9,183 bases of DNA from an uncultured Clostridia bacterium (GTDB lineage Bacteria > Bacillota > Clostridia > Peptostreptococcales > Anaerovoracaceae): the NCBI GenBank assembly GCA_945788655.1, contig CALZMV010000047.1:1-9183 (forward strand), read 5' to 3'. Shown here one piece after another: positions 1-5,917 of this stretch. Numbering within the stretch: the first letter of the stretch is position 1; each line of letters opens with the position of its first letter. Made by a program: the position numbers and the translations under genes. The notes beneath the pieces were generated by a model. The model was not told where the DNA came from. It did not search any database and was given only the letters and a program-made list of their open reading frames with translations.

Positions 1-173
1 TGCAGGAATGCATCTTTTCTGTTCCCTGCCTCTATTGCTTCATTTAACAGCTCAAAGCTCTTATCATCAATAAATCTGACTATAAATTTCTCTATCAGCT
101 GCTTGCTGGGTAATCTGCCAAACACTTCTTCATAATCGCTTCCTATGCTGGAATACAAATCTTCTATCGACAT
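1..173 (-). CDS. HPt (histidine phosphotransfer) domain protein, N-terminal part only
   Basis: The minus strand opens with ATG at 173-171 and reads without a stop to the window edge, giving 57 residues beginning MSIEDLYSSIGSDYEEVFGRL and reaching KDAFL. The pattern of a short helix, 'YEEVFGRLPS', 'IEKFIVRF', 'ELLNEAIEAGNRKDAF' is that of small single-domain HPt proteins, in which the next residues are normally an AHTLKG-like helix carrying the phosphorylated histidine. That histidine lies beyond the window, so it is inferred, not seen. HPt proteins pass phosphate between a hybrid kinase receiver and a response regulator in the cytoplasm. No kinase or regulator gene is visible here. A GGAGG at 185-181, seven bases before the ATG, supports the start. 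The gene is divergent from ansA. The family call is by pattern recognition on a partial protein and is fairly, not fully, secure. Confidence 0.78.
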   Translation of the reverse strand, partial: MSIEDLYSSIGSDYEEVFGRLPSKQLIEKFIVRFIDDKSFELLNEAIEAGNRKDAFL

Positions 174-180
174 GGCTTAA

Positions 181-185
181 CCTCC
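181..185 (-). promoter_or_regulatory. Ribosome binding site of the HPt gene
   Basis: Minus-strand GGAGG lies 7 nt upstream of the ATG at 173. It is a full-strength Shine-Dalgarno core and fixes the start of the truncated HPt gene. Confidence 0.8.
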
Positions 186-198
186 AATACCCATATAT

Positions 199-227
199 AT
201 TCAATTTTATCCAAAAACTGGTGTAAA
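199..227 (-). promoter_or_regulatory. Candidate sigma-A promoter for the HPt gene
   Basis: On the minus strand TTTACA (227-222) resembles a -35 box. It is followed after 17 nt by TTGAAT (204-199) as a -10 box, four of six consensus bases. This would start transcription near 192 and leave a very short leader holding the ribosome binding site. The -10 match is weak, and an alternative pair (TTGATG at 236-231 with GATAAA at 211-206) has poorer 19-nt spacing. Inference only. Confidence 0.35.
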
Positions 228-252
228 GTCCATCAATAATTGCAATTTTATC
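202..252. repeat. 10-bp direct repeat and nearby palindrome in the divergent promoter region
   Basis: The 10-mer CAATTTTATC occurs exactly at 202-211 and again at 243-252, 41 bp apart start to start, close to four helical turns. The first copy overlaps the candidate HPt -10 box and the second lies just upstream of the candidate ansA -35 box. A perfect 10-bp palindrome AATTGCAATT (238-247) overlaps the second copy. Such an arrangement could bind a regulator shared by the two divergent genes. The region is AT-rich, so chance is a serious alternative. Confidence 0.3.
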
Positions 253-260
253 AAGTAATC

Positions 261-289
261 TTCATGTTTTATGTATTTTATGTTAAAAT
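261..289 (+). promoter_or_regulatory. Candidate extended -10 promoter for ansA
   Basis: TAAAAT at 284-289 is a five-of-six match to the -10 consensus and is preceded by TG plus one base (281-283), the extended -10 element. Seventeen bases upstream TTCATG (261-266) is a weak -35 box, which an extended -10 can compensate. The predicted start of transcription is near 296, giving a leader of about 22 nt with the ribosome binding site in it. Confidence 0.55.
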
Positions 290-307
290 ATTCTCATCTA
301 ATTTTTT

Positions 308-314
308 CGGAGGT
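308..314 (+). promoter_or_regulatory. Ribosome binding site that fixes the ansA start
   Basis: CGGAGGT at 308-314 ends three bases before the ATG at 318, with the GGAGG core 4 nt away. The reading frame is open upstream to a TTG at 240 and an ATG at 264, but neither has a Shine-Dalgarno sequence, and both lie upstream of the likely transcription start. This site therefore selects 318. Confidence 0.85.
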
Positions 315-317
315 CAT

Positions 318-1334
318 ATGAAAAAAAAGGTCTGTATTTTATACACAGGCGGCACCATTGGAATGGTTTTAACCCAGCATGGTTACGCCCCTAAAAAGAA
401 TTATTTTTCCCATCTCTTGGACGAGATAGATGATCTGAAGAGCGAAGATGTGCCTCAGTGGGATGTGGTGGAATTTGATCCACTTCTCGACTCCTCAAAC
501 ATGTCTGTAGATCATTGGGTCATGATTGGAAGGGAAATTGAATCAAGATATAACGAATATGATGGTTTTGTAGTTCTCCATGGTACGGATACCATGTCGT
601 ATACTGCTTCAGCTCTTTCTTTTATGCTGGAAAACCTCAACAAGCCTGTAATCTTAACAGGTTCACAGATTCCTCTCTGCCAAATCAGAAGCGATGGACG
701 TGACAACCTCATTTCTTCTATGATTATCGCAGCCGAGGGTGTAGTAAAGGAGGTATGCCTATTCTTTGCCGGCAACCTTCTTCGTGGAAACCGATCCACC
801 AAGATATCTGCTGACGAGCTGGTGGCTTTTTCGTCACCAAACTATCCTCCTCTTGCAGTGGCGGGAATAGATATTAAATACAATTACTCGGCCCTTGCAA
901 GACCTGCTCATGAAGGAGAATTTCAACTCAGAGAATTGCATCAGATTCCTATAGGAGTATTAAAATTCTTCCCGGGCATTCAATTTAGCCTTTTTGAGCC
1001 AATAATGACAGATAAGCTTCGCGGCATCGTCCTTGAGACTTTTGGTGCCGGCAACATTCCAAGCGATGACAACGATCTTCCATTGATTATTAAAAAAGCC
1101 TTCGACAAAGGCAGCATCGTAACGGTTTGTTCCCAATGTATGCAAGGCACAGTCAAACTTGGAGCCTATGCAACAAGCAGTCCTTTAAAAGATGCGGGAG
1201 CTGTAAGCGGCTACGATATGACAACGGAAGCCGCAGTTACAAAGCTGTATTATCTATTCAGCTGTGACTATACACGAGATAAAATTAAAGAATTGATGGA
1301 AACCGATTTAAGAGGAGAAATGACGGGTGCATAA
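318..1334 (+). CDS. ansA: L-asparaginase, type I (cytoplasmic)
   Basis: This 338-residue protein hydrolyses L-asparagine to aspartate and ammonia in the cytoplasm. No signal peptide is present. It matches E. coli AnsA (also 338 residues) along its whole length. Signature 1, YTGGTIG, holds the nucleophile Thr13. DSSNM (58-62) contributes to substrate binding. Signature 2, LHGTDTMSYTASALSF, holds Thr90 and Asp91, and RGNRSTK ends in the catalytic Lys162. The C-terminal domain contains FGAGNIP (242-248) and SQCMQG, whose Cys274 aligns with E. coli Cys273 of the allosteric asparagine site. Glu240 stands where E. coli has Arg240. The type I call rests on length, lack of export signal and the AnsA-like C-terminal half. 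It is transcribed alone, divergent from the HPt gene and convergent with the acetyltransferase gene, from which it is separated by 17 bp. Confidence 0.95.
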   Translation: MKKKVCILYTGGTIGMVLTQHGYAPKKNYFSHLLDEIDDLKSEDVPQWDVVEFDPLLDSSNMSVDHWVMIGREIESRYNEYDGFVVLHGTDTMSYTASALSFMLENLNKPVILTGSQIPLCQIRSDGRDNLISSMIIAAEGVVKEVCLFFAGNLLRGNRSTKISADELVAFSSPNYPPLAVAGIDIKYNYSALARPAHEGEFQLRELHQIPIGVLKFFPGIQFSLFEPIMTDKLRGIVLETFGAGNIPSDDNDLPLIIKKAFDKGSIVTVCSQCMQGTVKLGAYATSSPLKDAGAVSGYDMTTEAAVTKLYYLFSCDYTRDKIKELMETDLRGEMTGA

Positions 1335-1355
1335 AATGCATCCGCCATTTTTTAT
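1324..1355 (+). terminator. Rho-independent terminator of ansA
   Basis: GGGTGCAT (1325-1332) pairs with ATGCATCC (1336-1343) around an AAA loop, with one G-T pair and a possible extra C-G pair at 1324/1344. A T-rich tract (1348-1355, six T then A and T) follows four bases after the stem. The hairpin contains the ansA stop codon, and the tract overlaps the stop codon of the convergent acetyltransferase gene. On the minus strand the hairpin is followed by a poor T-tract, so it probably serves mainly ansA. Confidence 0.65.
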
Positions 1356-1891
1356 TTATGTATTTGCTCGAAATATTCATCCTTTAACATTGACATGAGA
1401 TGAACATCATATAAAACGCCGTTCTTTCTGCAGTTCTTGCGAAGTACGCCTTCATATTTAAACCCAAGAGAGAGGTATAGATGAGCTGCAGGGTTTCCGG
1501 TATAGTGATCCAGATATAGTCTTTCAAGTGCCAGTTCCTCAAAGCAGTATTTCATCATGCACTGCATGGCTTCTTTGCCGTAGCCTTTTCCGCGTAATGT
1601 TGTATCTGCAATATAAATTCTCCAGATTTCGGCCTTCCAGCCTTCTTCAATATCTCCAAGGACTATTCTTCCTATGGGTTTCGGACCTTTTTCAGCTTTT
1701 AAAAGGATTGTAAATTGTTTAAATTGAGGATTGTTGTCGTCGGTCACAAACTTGCGCACAACATCTTCCATAGTCTGTCCGTCTCTTATGCTGAAAAACT
1801 CTGTAACCTCAGGTCTCCTTTCCCACTGATAAAAATACTCCAAATCCTCCCAGCAGGATTCTCTAATAATCAGATTCTTTGTTTCAAACAT
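1352..1891 (-). CDS. GNAT family N-acetyltransferase (RimJ/RimL-like)
   Basis: This 179-residue cytoplasmic protein should transfer an acetyl group from acetyl-CoA to an amine; its substrate cannot be read from the sequence. It begins MFETKNLIIRE, the usual opening of Acetyltransf_3 members. IGRIVLGDI (73-81) and EIWRIYIAD (88-96) are the central strands. LRGKGYGKEAM holds the acetyl-CoA pyrophosphate loop (Arg100-Gly-Lys-Gly-Tyr-Gly105). A conserved 'NPAAHLYLSLGFKYEG' segment follows, and the C-terminal RKNGVLYDVHLMSML is typical of this group. The frame is open 19 codons further upstream, but that extension would run into the 3' end of addB. The ATG at 1891 has a GGAGGGG site just ahead and is preferred. 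It lies 13 nt after the addB stop and is probably co-transcribed. Some relatives modify ribosomal proteins, polyamines or antibiotics; nothing here decides between these. Confidence 0.9.
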   Translation of the reverse strand: MFETKNLIIRESCWEDLEYFYQWERRPEVTEFFSIRDGQTMEDVVRKFVTDDNNPQFKQFTILLKAEKGPKPIGRIVLGDIEEGWKAEIWRIYIADTTLRGKGYGKEAMQCMMKYCFEELALERLYLDHYTGNPAAHLYLSLGFKYEGVLRKNCRKNGVLYDVHLMSMLKDEYFEQIHK

Positions 1892-1894
1892 ATT

Positions 1895-1901
1895 CCCCTC
1901 C
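1895..1901 (-). promoter_or_regulatory. Ribosome binding site that fixes the acetyltransferase start
   Basis: Minus-strand GGAGGGG, with its GGAGG core 5 nt before the ATG at 1891, lies inside the 13-nt gap after the addB stop. It argues for 1891 over the longer open frame beginning at 1948 inside addB. Confidence 0.85.
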
Positions 1902-1904
1902 AAA

Positions 1905-4900
1905 TTAACTGATAATGTTATAGCTGCAATTTTCAAAGATCGTGTCAAATCGGCATATTCCTTTATATTGGCAATATGTGCATGCAGACCGCTCCTTCGT
2001 CTTCATAGGATGTGCGCTCACTTTTCCGTTAAGCAAATTCTCACAGGCTTCTTTAACCTTACTCATTACGGCATCTTGAAGTTCAATAAATTTCCCTTCC
2101 AGCAAAAGTCCTTCATCACCACTTGGATTTATTCCGTTTTTTGTTTTTCTTAAAGGAACTATCTCAGAAAACCCTTCAAACTCGCCTGCAATATCGCCTA
2201 TTACAACAGGGTCATCTACAAGGATTCCGTCAAGCTTAAATGACTTCCTGATTTCCTTCTCAATGGTTTCAGACTCAACATCTTTCTCGCTGAGATCCAC
2301 CATAGGTTCCTGAATTCTGAAATAGAAAACGCCTGCAGGCTTCCTATCCTTCTCACAAGCTGCTTTCAGATAGAGCATAAGCTGAAGCCTGTAGCCCGCC
2401 ATAGCTTCTCCTATTCTGAAGTGCTCATTTCCTGTCTTGTAATCTATTATCTTAACTCTATTGTCGTTTAATATGTCAACCCTGTCGATTATCCCTTCTA
2501 TATATACCTTTTCGCCATTTACATCTATCTCGATAGGCTCAAGTCTTTTTCCCCTTCCAAAAGGAACTTCCGGCATAATTGATACGATGCGCCCTGCTCT
2601 CACCTGCTCGATTACCGTCCAGCATGCATTGTAGCACACCTCTGCAACGCGTGATGCTCTGTAGGCATCTTCTTTGCTGTATGCAAACAGGCCTTCCCTG
2701 TATTCATCGGAAATCTTTTCAAGCTCAGAATCAACTATTTCCCTTAATTCTTCCTTTGTAATCTTCATCCACGGAGAATCAGCTTCTGTAATTTCAATGT
2801 CTTCCTTTGTCAAAGTTTCAGTAAGTTTCATGAGGCACTGATGGTATATATCTCCGATTTCTCTAGGGCTTGCTTCGAAGACTCTTCTCTCTTCCGGCTT
2901 GAGTCCATAAAGAACCATATGGGAAAATGGGCATCTCGAATATCTTTCCAGACGTGATGGCGAAAGAGCCATTGCTCTATCTAAATCTTTTTTAAACAAA
3001 GCTTCCGCTGCTTTCCTTCCAAGATCCTCATGCAGTCCTGTAAACTCAAAGCTTTTTCTTATCGTTTCTATTCTGTCGGGCTCATTTTTCTCGAACCATG
3101 CCAGAGCTTCTTTCCAGCTGTCTTCCATAGCATTGCCCTCTCCGACCTCAAGAAGTGCACTGCTCAGATGCCTCATTCCACTTGTTTTGCCATTTATCAG
3201 TTCAATGGATTTATCTCTGTTAAGAACATCTCTTTCTACAGTTTTTCCCGGGAAAAGCTCCTTCAGCTTTATAAAGACAGGAGACGGTTTAATCTGGTTG
3301 CCTTCTCCATCTGAAACGCTGTATCCTACCCACAGATACTCCTCTGCTGATGAAAGGGTTCTGTAAACAGCCATCTTTTCTTCCATGAACCTAATAGAAT
3401 CCACCTTGCACAGTTCTTTGCCGTTTTGCCTGAAGAGTTCTCTTTCTTCTGCCGAAAAAATGCCCTGGCTAGGCTTCTCCTGCGGAAAAATCCCTTCGTT
3501 GGCACCAATAACAACCATTGCTTTTACTCTTGCACTTCTGCTTCTTTGGATATTGCCGAGAATCAGGCCATCCTCAGTCGGTGGAAGGAGTCCAATTTGA
3601 ACCTGCTTAAGGCCTACTGTCAGCATATCTCTGAAGATTTCTCTGTTAAACTCCTCATCTCCCATTATTTCATATATCTGGTTCAATATCCCCATAAAGC
3701 TGTCCCAGATTTGAGCCGTTTCGTCCGCCAAATCATAAAGGCCTTTTCCCTCCTGTACAGCAATGAACTCAAGTGTCTTTTCCCCTAGACGCAGCTCATC
3801 TTCAAGGAATTTATAAAACTTCTTTAGGAATTCACCGGTGGTTTTCGAGTTAAAACACTCTTCCAGCTTTTCTGCATTATGTATTGCCTTTTTTCTCTGT
3901 TCTTCTATTTCCAACAGCGCATCACCGTATATGGACTGACCTCTTCTGAAAGGCTTTTTCCACATAGTGCCCTTTATCTTAAGCTGAATTGCGTAGTTTT
4001 CAAGCTGCGCTATTTCATCACTTGTCAGATCGGTAAATCCCGATTTGAGCATTGACATAACCGCTTCAGTGCTGTATTTTTCAACAACAACGTTAATAAG
4101 CGATGTAACAAATTGTATTACAGGATTTGACAAAATGTCCCTTTTCACATCGGAAAAGACTTCAATTCCATACTCTTCAAATACACGCTCAATAGCAGCT
4201 CTGCGCTGCTGCATATCGTTGCAGACAAGCCTTATATCCCGATATCTTAAGCCCTTATCTCTAACAAGGTGGAGAACATAACTGGCAGCACTCTCTGCTT
4301 CATTATAGATGTTTGCAGCCTCAATGAGGGTAATGCCGTCATCCTCCTGACATCTCTGTGCAGGCAAAGCATATAGCTCCTTTTCAACATGTCTCAAGGC
4401 TTCTCTTGTTGAACTTAACAAAAATTCATCCGGAATCTGTTTTTTTATAACCTCTGAACCAGATACTTCTGCGATGGCCTCCAATCTGTTTATGACCATG
4501 GAAGTAAGCTGGAACAATTCTCTGTCACGACCCTTATCGTCCCACGTCAGAACAATGTTTACTTCTTCTGCAGATTCAATAAGACGCCCTAAAAGTTCAA
4601 GTGTCTTAGGTGCAAAGCTGTCATAACCATAAACCCATACTTTTGAATCTTTTATCTGCAGGGAATCCTTTATTCTATCTAAAAACAGATCGATGTAGTC
4701 CTCTGAATCTGTATATTTTCCTTCTATAAGCTTTTCATATTGTGCAAATATGGTGTACACATCCAGCAGCTTTTTGCATGTATATGTGTCTTCGCCGCTT
4801 GACAAAGCCATTTCTCTAAGGTCCTCTGCGCTGCAGTTATACTGCTTCATTTCGGAAATAAAGTTATTGACAGATTCAATAAATGAATCCTTTGTTTCCA

Positions 4901-5207
4901 TTCCCCTGAAAATCTGCAAATTTTCCCTCTGCTCCCTGGAAGCCTTATAGAGAAGCATGTGCCGTCCGTATTTGTCAATAAATTGCCTTTTACTTCCGCC
5001 CTGCTCCGAAAGGATGTTTTGTCCCAGACTGGTTGCAGATACTATCTCCACATCCATAAGCGACTTGATAGCAAGATGGCGGAAAGCTTGTCTTTCCGCC
5101 TCTAATGTGTATTGATCGGGCACCATAACGAAGGTTTTACCCGAAACATTGCTGAATATGAATTTTTCTTTATCCAGATTTTCTCTGCCGTAATATATCT
5201 TTAACAT
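1905..5207 (-). CDS. addB: AddB, ATP-dependent helicase/deoxyribonuclease subunit B
   Basis: This 1100-residue protein is the B subunit of the AddAB complex, which resects double-strand DNA ends for RecA-dependent repair and responds to Chi. The B. subtilis pattern is kept: a 'VMVPDQYTLEAERQAF' segment near the N terminus, a helicase-like middle containing 'GYDSFAPKTLELL' and 'VVIGANEGIFP', and a C-terminal RecB-type nuclease. Nuclease residues are His789 (GDIYH), Asp908 (GIIDRVD), Asp922 and Lys924 (IIDYKTG) and the LQLMLYL motif after them. Cys759 (SRCPFSH) with Cys1076, Cys1079 and Cys1085 (CTYCQYKGIC) form the Fe-S cluster signature. The oddity is the N terminus: the usual GRxGSGKT P-loop reads GRENLDKEK, so no Walker A is present. 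Length is a little below the Bacillus protein. No addA lies next to it on the downstream side. The start has no clear ribosome binding site, and translation may depend on coupling to the phosphatase gene 26 nt upstream. Confidence 0.95.
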   Translation of the reverse strand: MLKIYYGRENLDKEKFIFSNVSGKTFVMVPDQYTLEAERQAFRHLAIKSLMDVEIVSATSLGQNILSEQGGSKRQFIDKYGRHMLLYKASREQRENLQIFRGMETKDSFIESVNNFISEMKQYNCSAEDLREMALSSGEDTYTCKKLLDVYTIFAQYEKLIEGKYTDSEDYIDLFLDRIKDSLQIKDSKVWVYGYDSFAPKTLELLGRLIESAEEVNIVLTWDDKGRDRELFQLTSMVINRLEAIAEVSGSEVIKKQIPDEFLLSSTREALRHVEKELYALPAQRCQEDDGITLIEAANIYNEAESAASYVLHLVRDKGLRYRDIRLVCNDMQQRRAAIERVFEEYGIEVFSDVKRDILSNPVIQFVTSLINVVVEKYSTEAVMSMLKSGFTDLTSDEIAQLENYAIQLKIKGTMWKKPFRRGQSIYGDALLEIEEQRKKAIHNAEKLEECFNSKTTGEFLKKFYKFLEDELRLGEKTLEFIAVQEGKGLYDLADETAQIWDSFMGILNQIYEIMGDEEFNREIFRDMLTVGLKQVQIGLLPPTEDGLILGNIQRSRSARVKAMVVIGANEGIFPQEKPSQGIFSAEERELFRQNGKELCKVDSIRFMEEKMAVYRTLSSAEEYLWVGYSVSDGEGNQIKPSPVFIKLKELFPGKTVERDVLNRDKSIELINGKTSGMRHLSSALLEVGEGNAMEDSWKEALAWFEKNEPDRIETIRKSFEFTGLHEDLGRKAAEALFKKDLDRAMALSPSRLERYSRCPFSHMVLYGLKPEERRVFEASPREIGDIYHQCLMKLTETLTKEDIEITEADSPWMKITKEELREIVDSELEKISDEYREGLFAYSKEDAYRASRVAEVCYNACWTVIEQVRAGRIVSIMPEVPFGRGKRLEPIEIDVNGEKVYIEGIIDRVDILNDNRVKIIDYKTGNEHFRIGEAMAGYRLQLMLYLKAACEKDRKPAGVFYFRIQEPMVDLSEKDVESETIEKEIRKSFKLDGILVDDPVVIGDIAGEFEGFSEIVPLRKTKNGINPSGDEGLLLEGKFIELQDAVMSKVKEACENLLNGKVSAHPMKTKERSACTYCQYKGICRFDTIFENCSYNIIS

Positions 5208-5233
5208 ATCGCAATTAGACGTTTTATAGCTCG

Positions 5234-5878
5234 TCAGGCCTCTTTTATAATCTTCAAAATATCCATTGGTTCTGCCATTTCAAAATCGATATGACATTCC
5301 TTCAGCTTTTCGGCTCCTCCTTTTGCTCTCCAACCTACCAATACGGCTTTTACACCTGCATTGTTGGCACATTTTACGTCGAAGGGACTATCTCCCACCA
5401 TTATGGATTCTTCCGCCTTTGCCCCAAGCTTTTCGAGTCCCAATAGCAACGGTTCAGGATTAGGCTTGTGAATGGAGGTGTCATCGCAGCTTACAAGACC
5501 ATCAAAGTAATGGGCAATTGAAAATTTGTTCATATAAAAGAGCGTGGTCTCTCTTGTCCTTGATGTGACAACTCCCATCTTTATGCCCGCTGCCTTCAAT
5601 GCGTCCAACATGTCAATAATGCCAGGAAACAGTTTTACCATCTCATCGGCCATATCGCTCTGACGCTGTCTGTATATAGCTGCACTTTCTTCAGGTGGTA
5701 CCTCCGGGAACTCCCTTGCCATAGTAATCAAAAGTGGTTCGCCAAAGCTCTTCTCAATATATTCCCTTGGCATTTCCTTGCCGATGTAGTGCCTGTAGGT
5801 ATGCTGCCATGCATCCACAATAACATCGTTTGTATTAACAAGGGTGCCGTCAAAATCAAAAATAATCGTTTTTACCAT
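5234..5878 (-). CDS. HAD-superfamily phosphatase, PpaX/phosphoglycolate phosphatase type
   Basis: This 214-residue cytoplasmic Mg-dependent phosphohydrolase carries all four HAD motifs. These are DFDGTLVNTND with nucleophile Asp8 and acid/base Asp10, VVTSRT with Thr105/Ser106, Lys138 in HKPNPEPL, and GDSPFD with Asp163 and Asp167. The helical cap between motifs I and II (about 18-85) places it in subfamily I. The NTND stretch after motif I and the overall length resemble B. subtilis PpaX, a pyrophosphatase, but the same fold covers phosphoglycolate phosphatase and beta-phosphoglucomutase-like enzymes. The substrate (pyrophosphate, phosphoglycolate or another small phosphate ester) is therefore left open. 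AGGGGG, 4 nt before the ATG, supports the start. The gene sits 39 nt after tex and 26 nt before addB, consistent with one operon. Confidence 0.92.
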   Translation of the reverse strand: MVKTIIFDFDGTLVNTNDVIVDAWQHTYRHYIGKEMPREYIEKSFGEPLLITMAREFPEVPPEESAAIYRQRQSDMADEMVKLFPGIIDMLDALKAAGIKMGVVTSRTRETTLFYMNKFSIAHYFDGLVSCDDTSIHKPNPEPLLLGLEKLGAKAEESIMVGDSPFDVKCANNAGVKAVLVGWRAKGGAEKLKECHIDFEMAEPMDILKIIKEA

Positions 5879-5917
5879 TTTTCCCCCTAATCTAACGGAA
5901 ACATAAAACGCAAAAGT

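Noticed and set aside
240..317. In-frame upstream extension of ansA starting at TTG 240 or ATG 264
   Set aside because: No ribosome binding site, a low-complexity hydrophobic translation absent from the AnsA family, and it covers the promoter-like extended -10 box. ATG 318 has a strong GGAGG.
1892..1948. 19-residue N-terminal extension of the acetyltransferase
   Set aside because: It would overlap the end of addB and has no ribosome binding site, whereas the ATG at 1891 has GGAGGGG and a typical family N terminus.
3030..3788. Several overlapping plus-strand open frames opposite addB
   Set aside because: Mutually overlapping, no ribosome binding sites or recognisable domains, and antisense to conserved AddB sequence.
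5879..5917. Possible separate promoter or terminator between tex and the phosphatase gene
   Set aside because: The 39-nt gap has no hairpin with a T-tract and no convincing -35/-10 pair; it holds only the phosphatase ribosome binding site.
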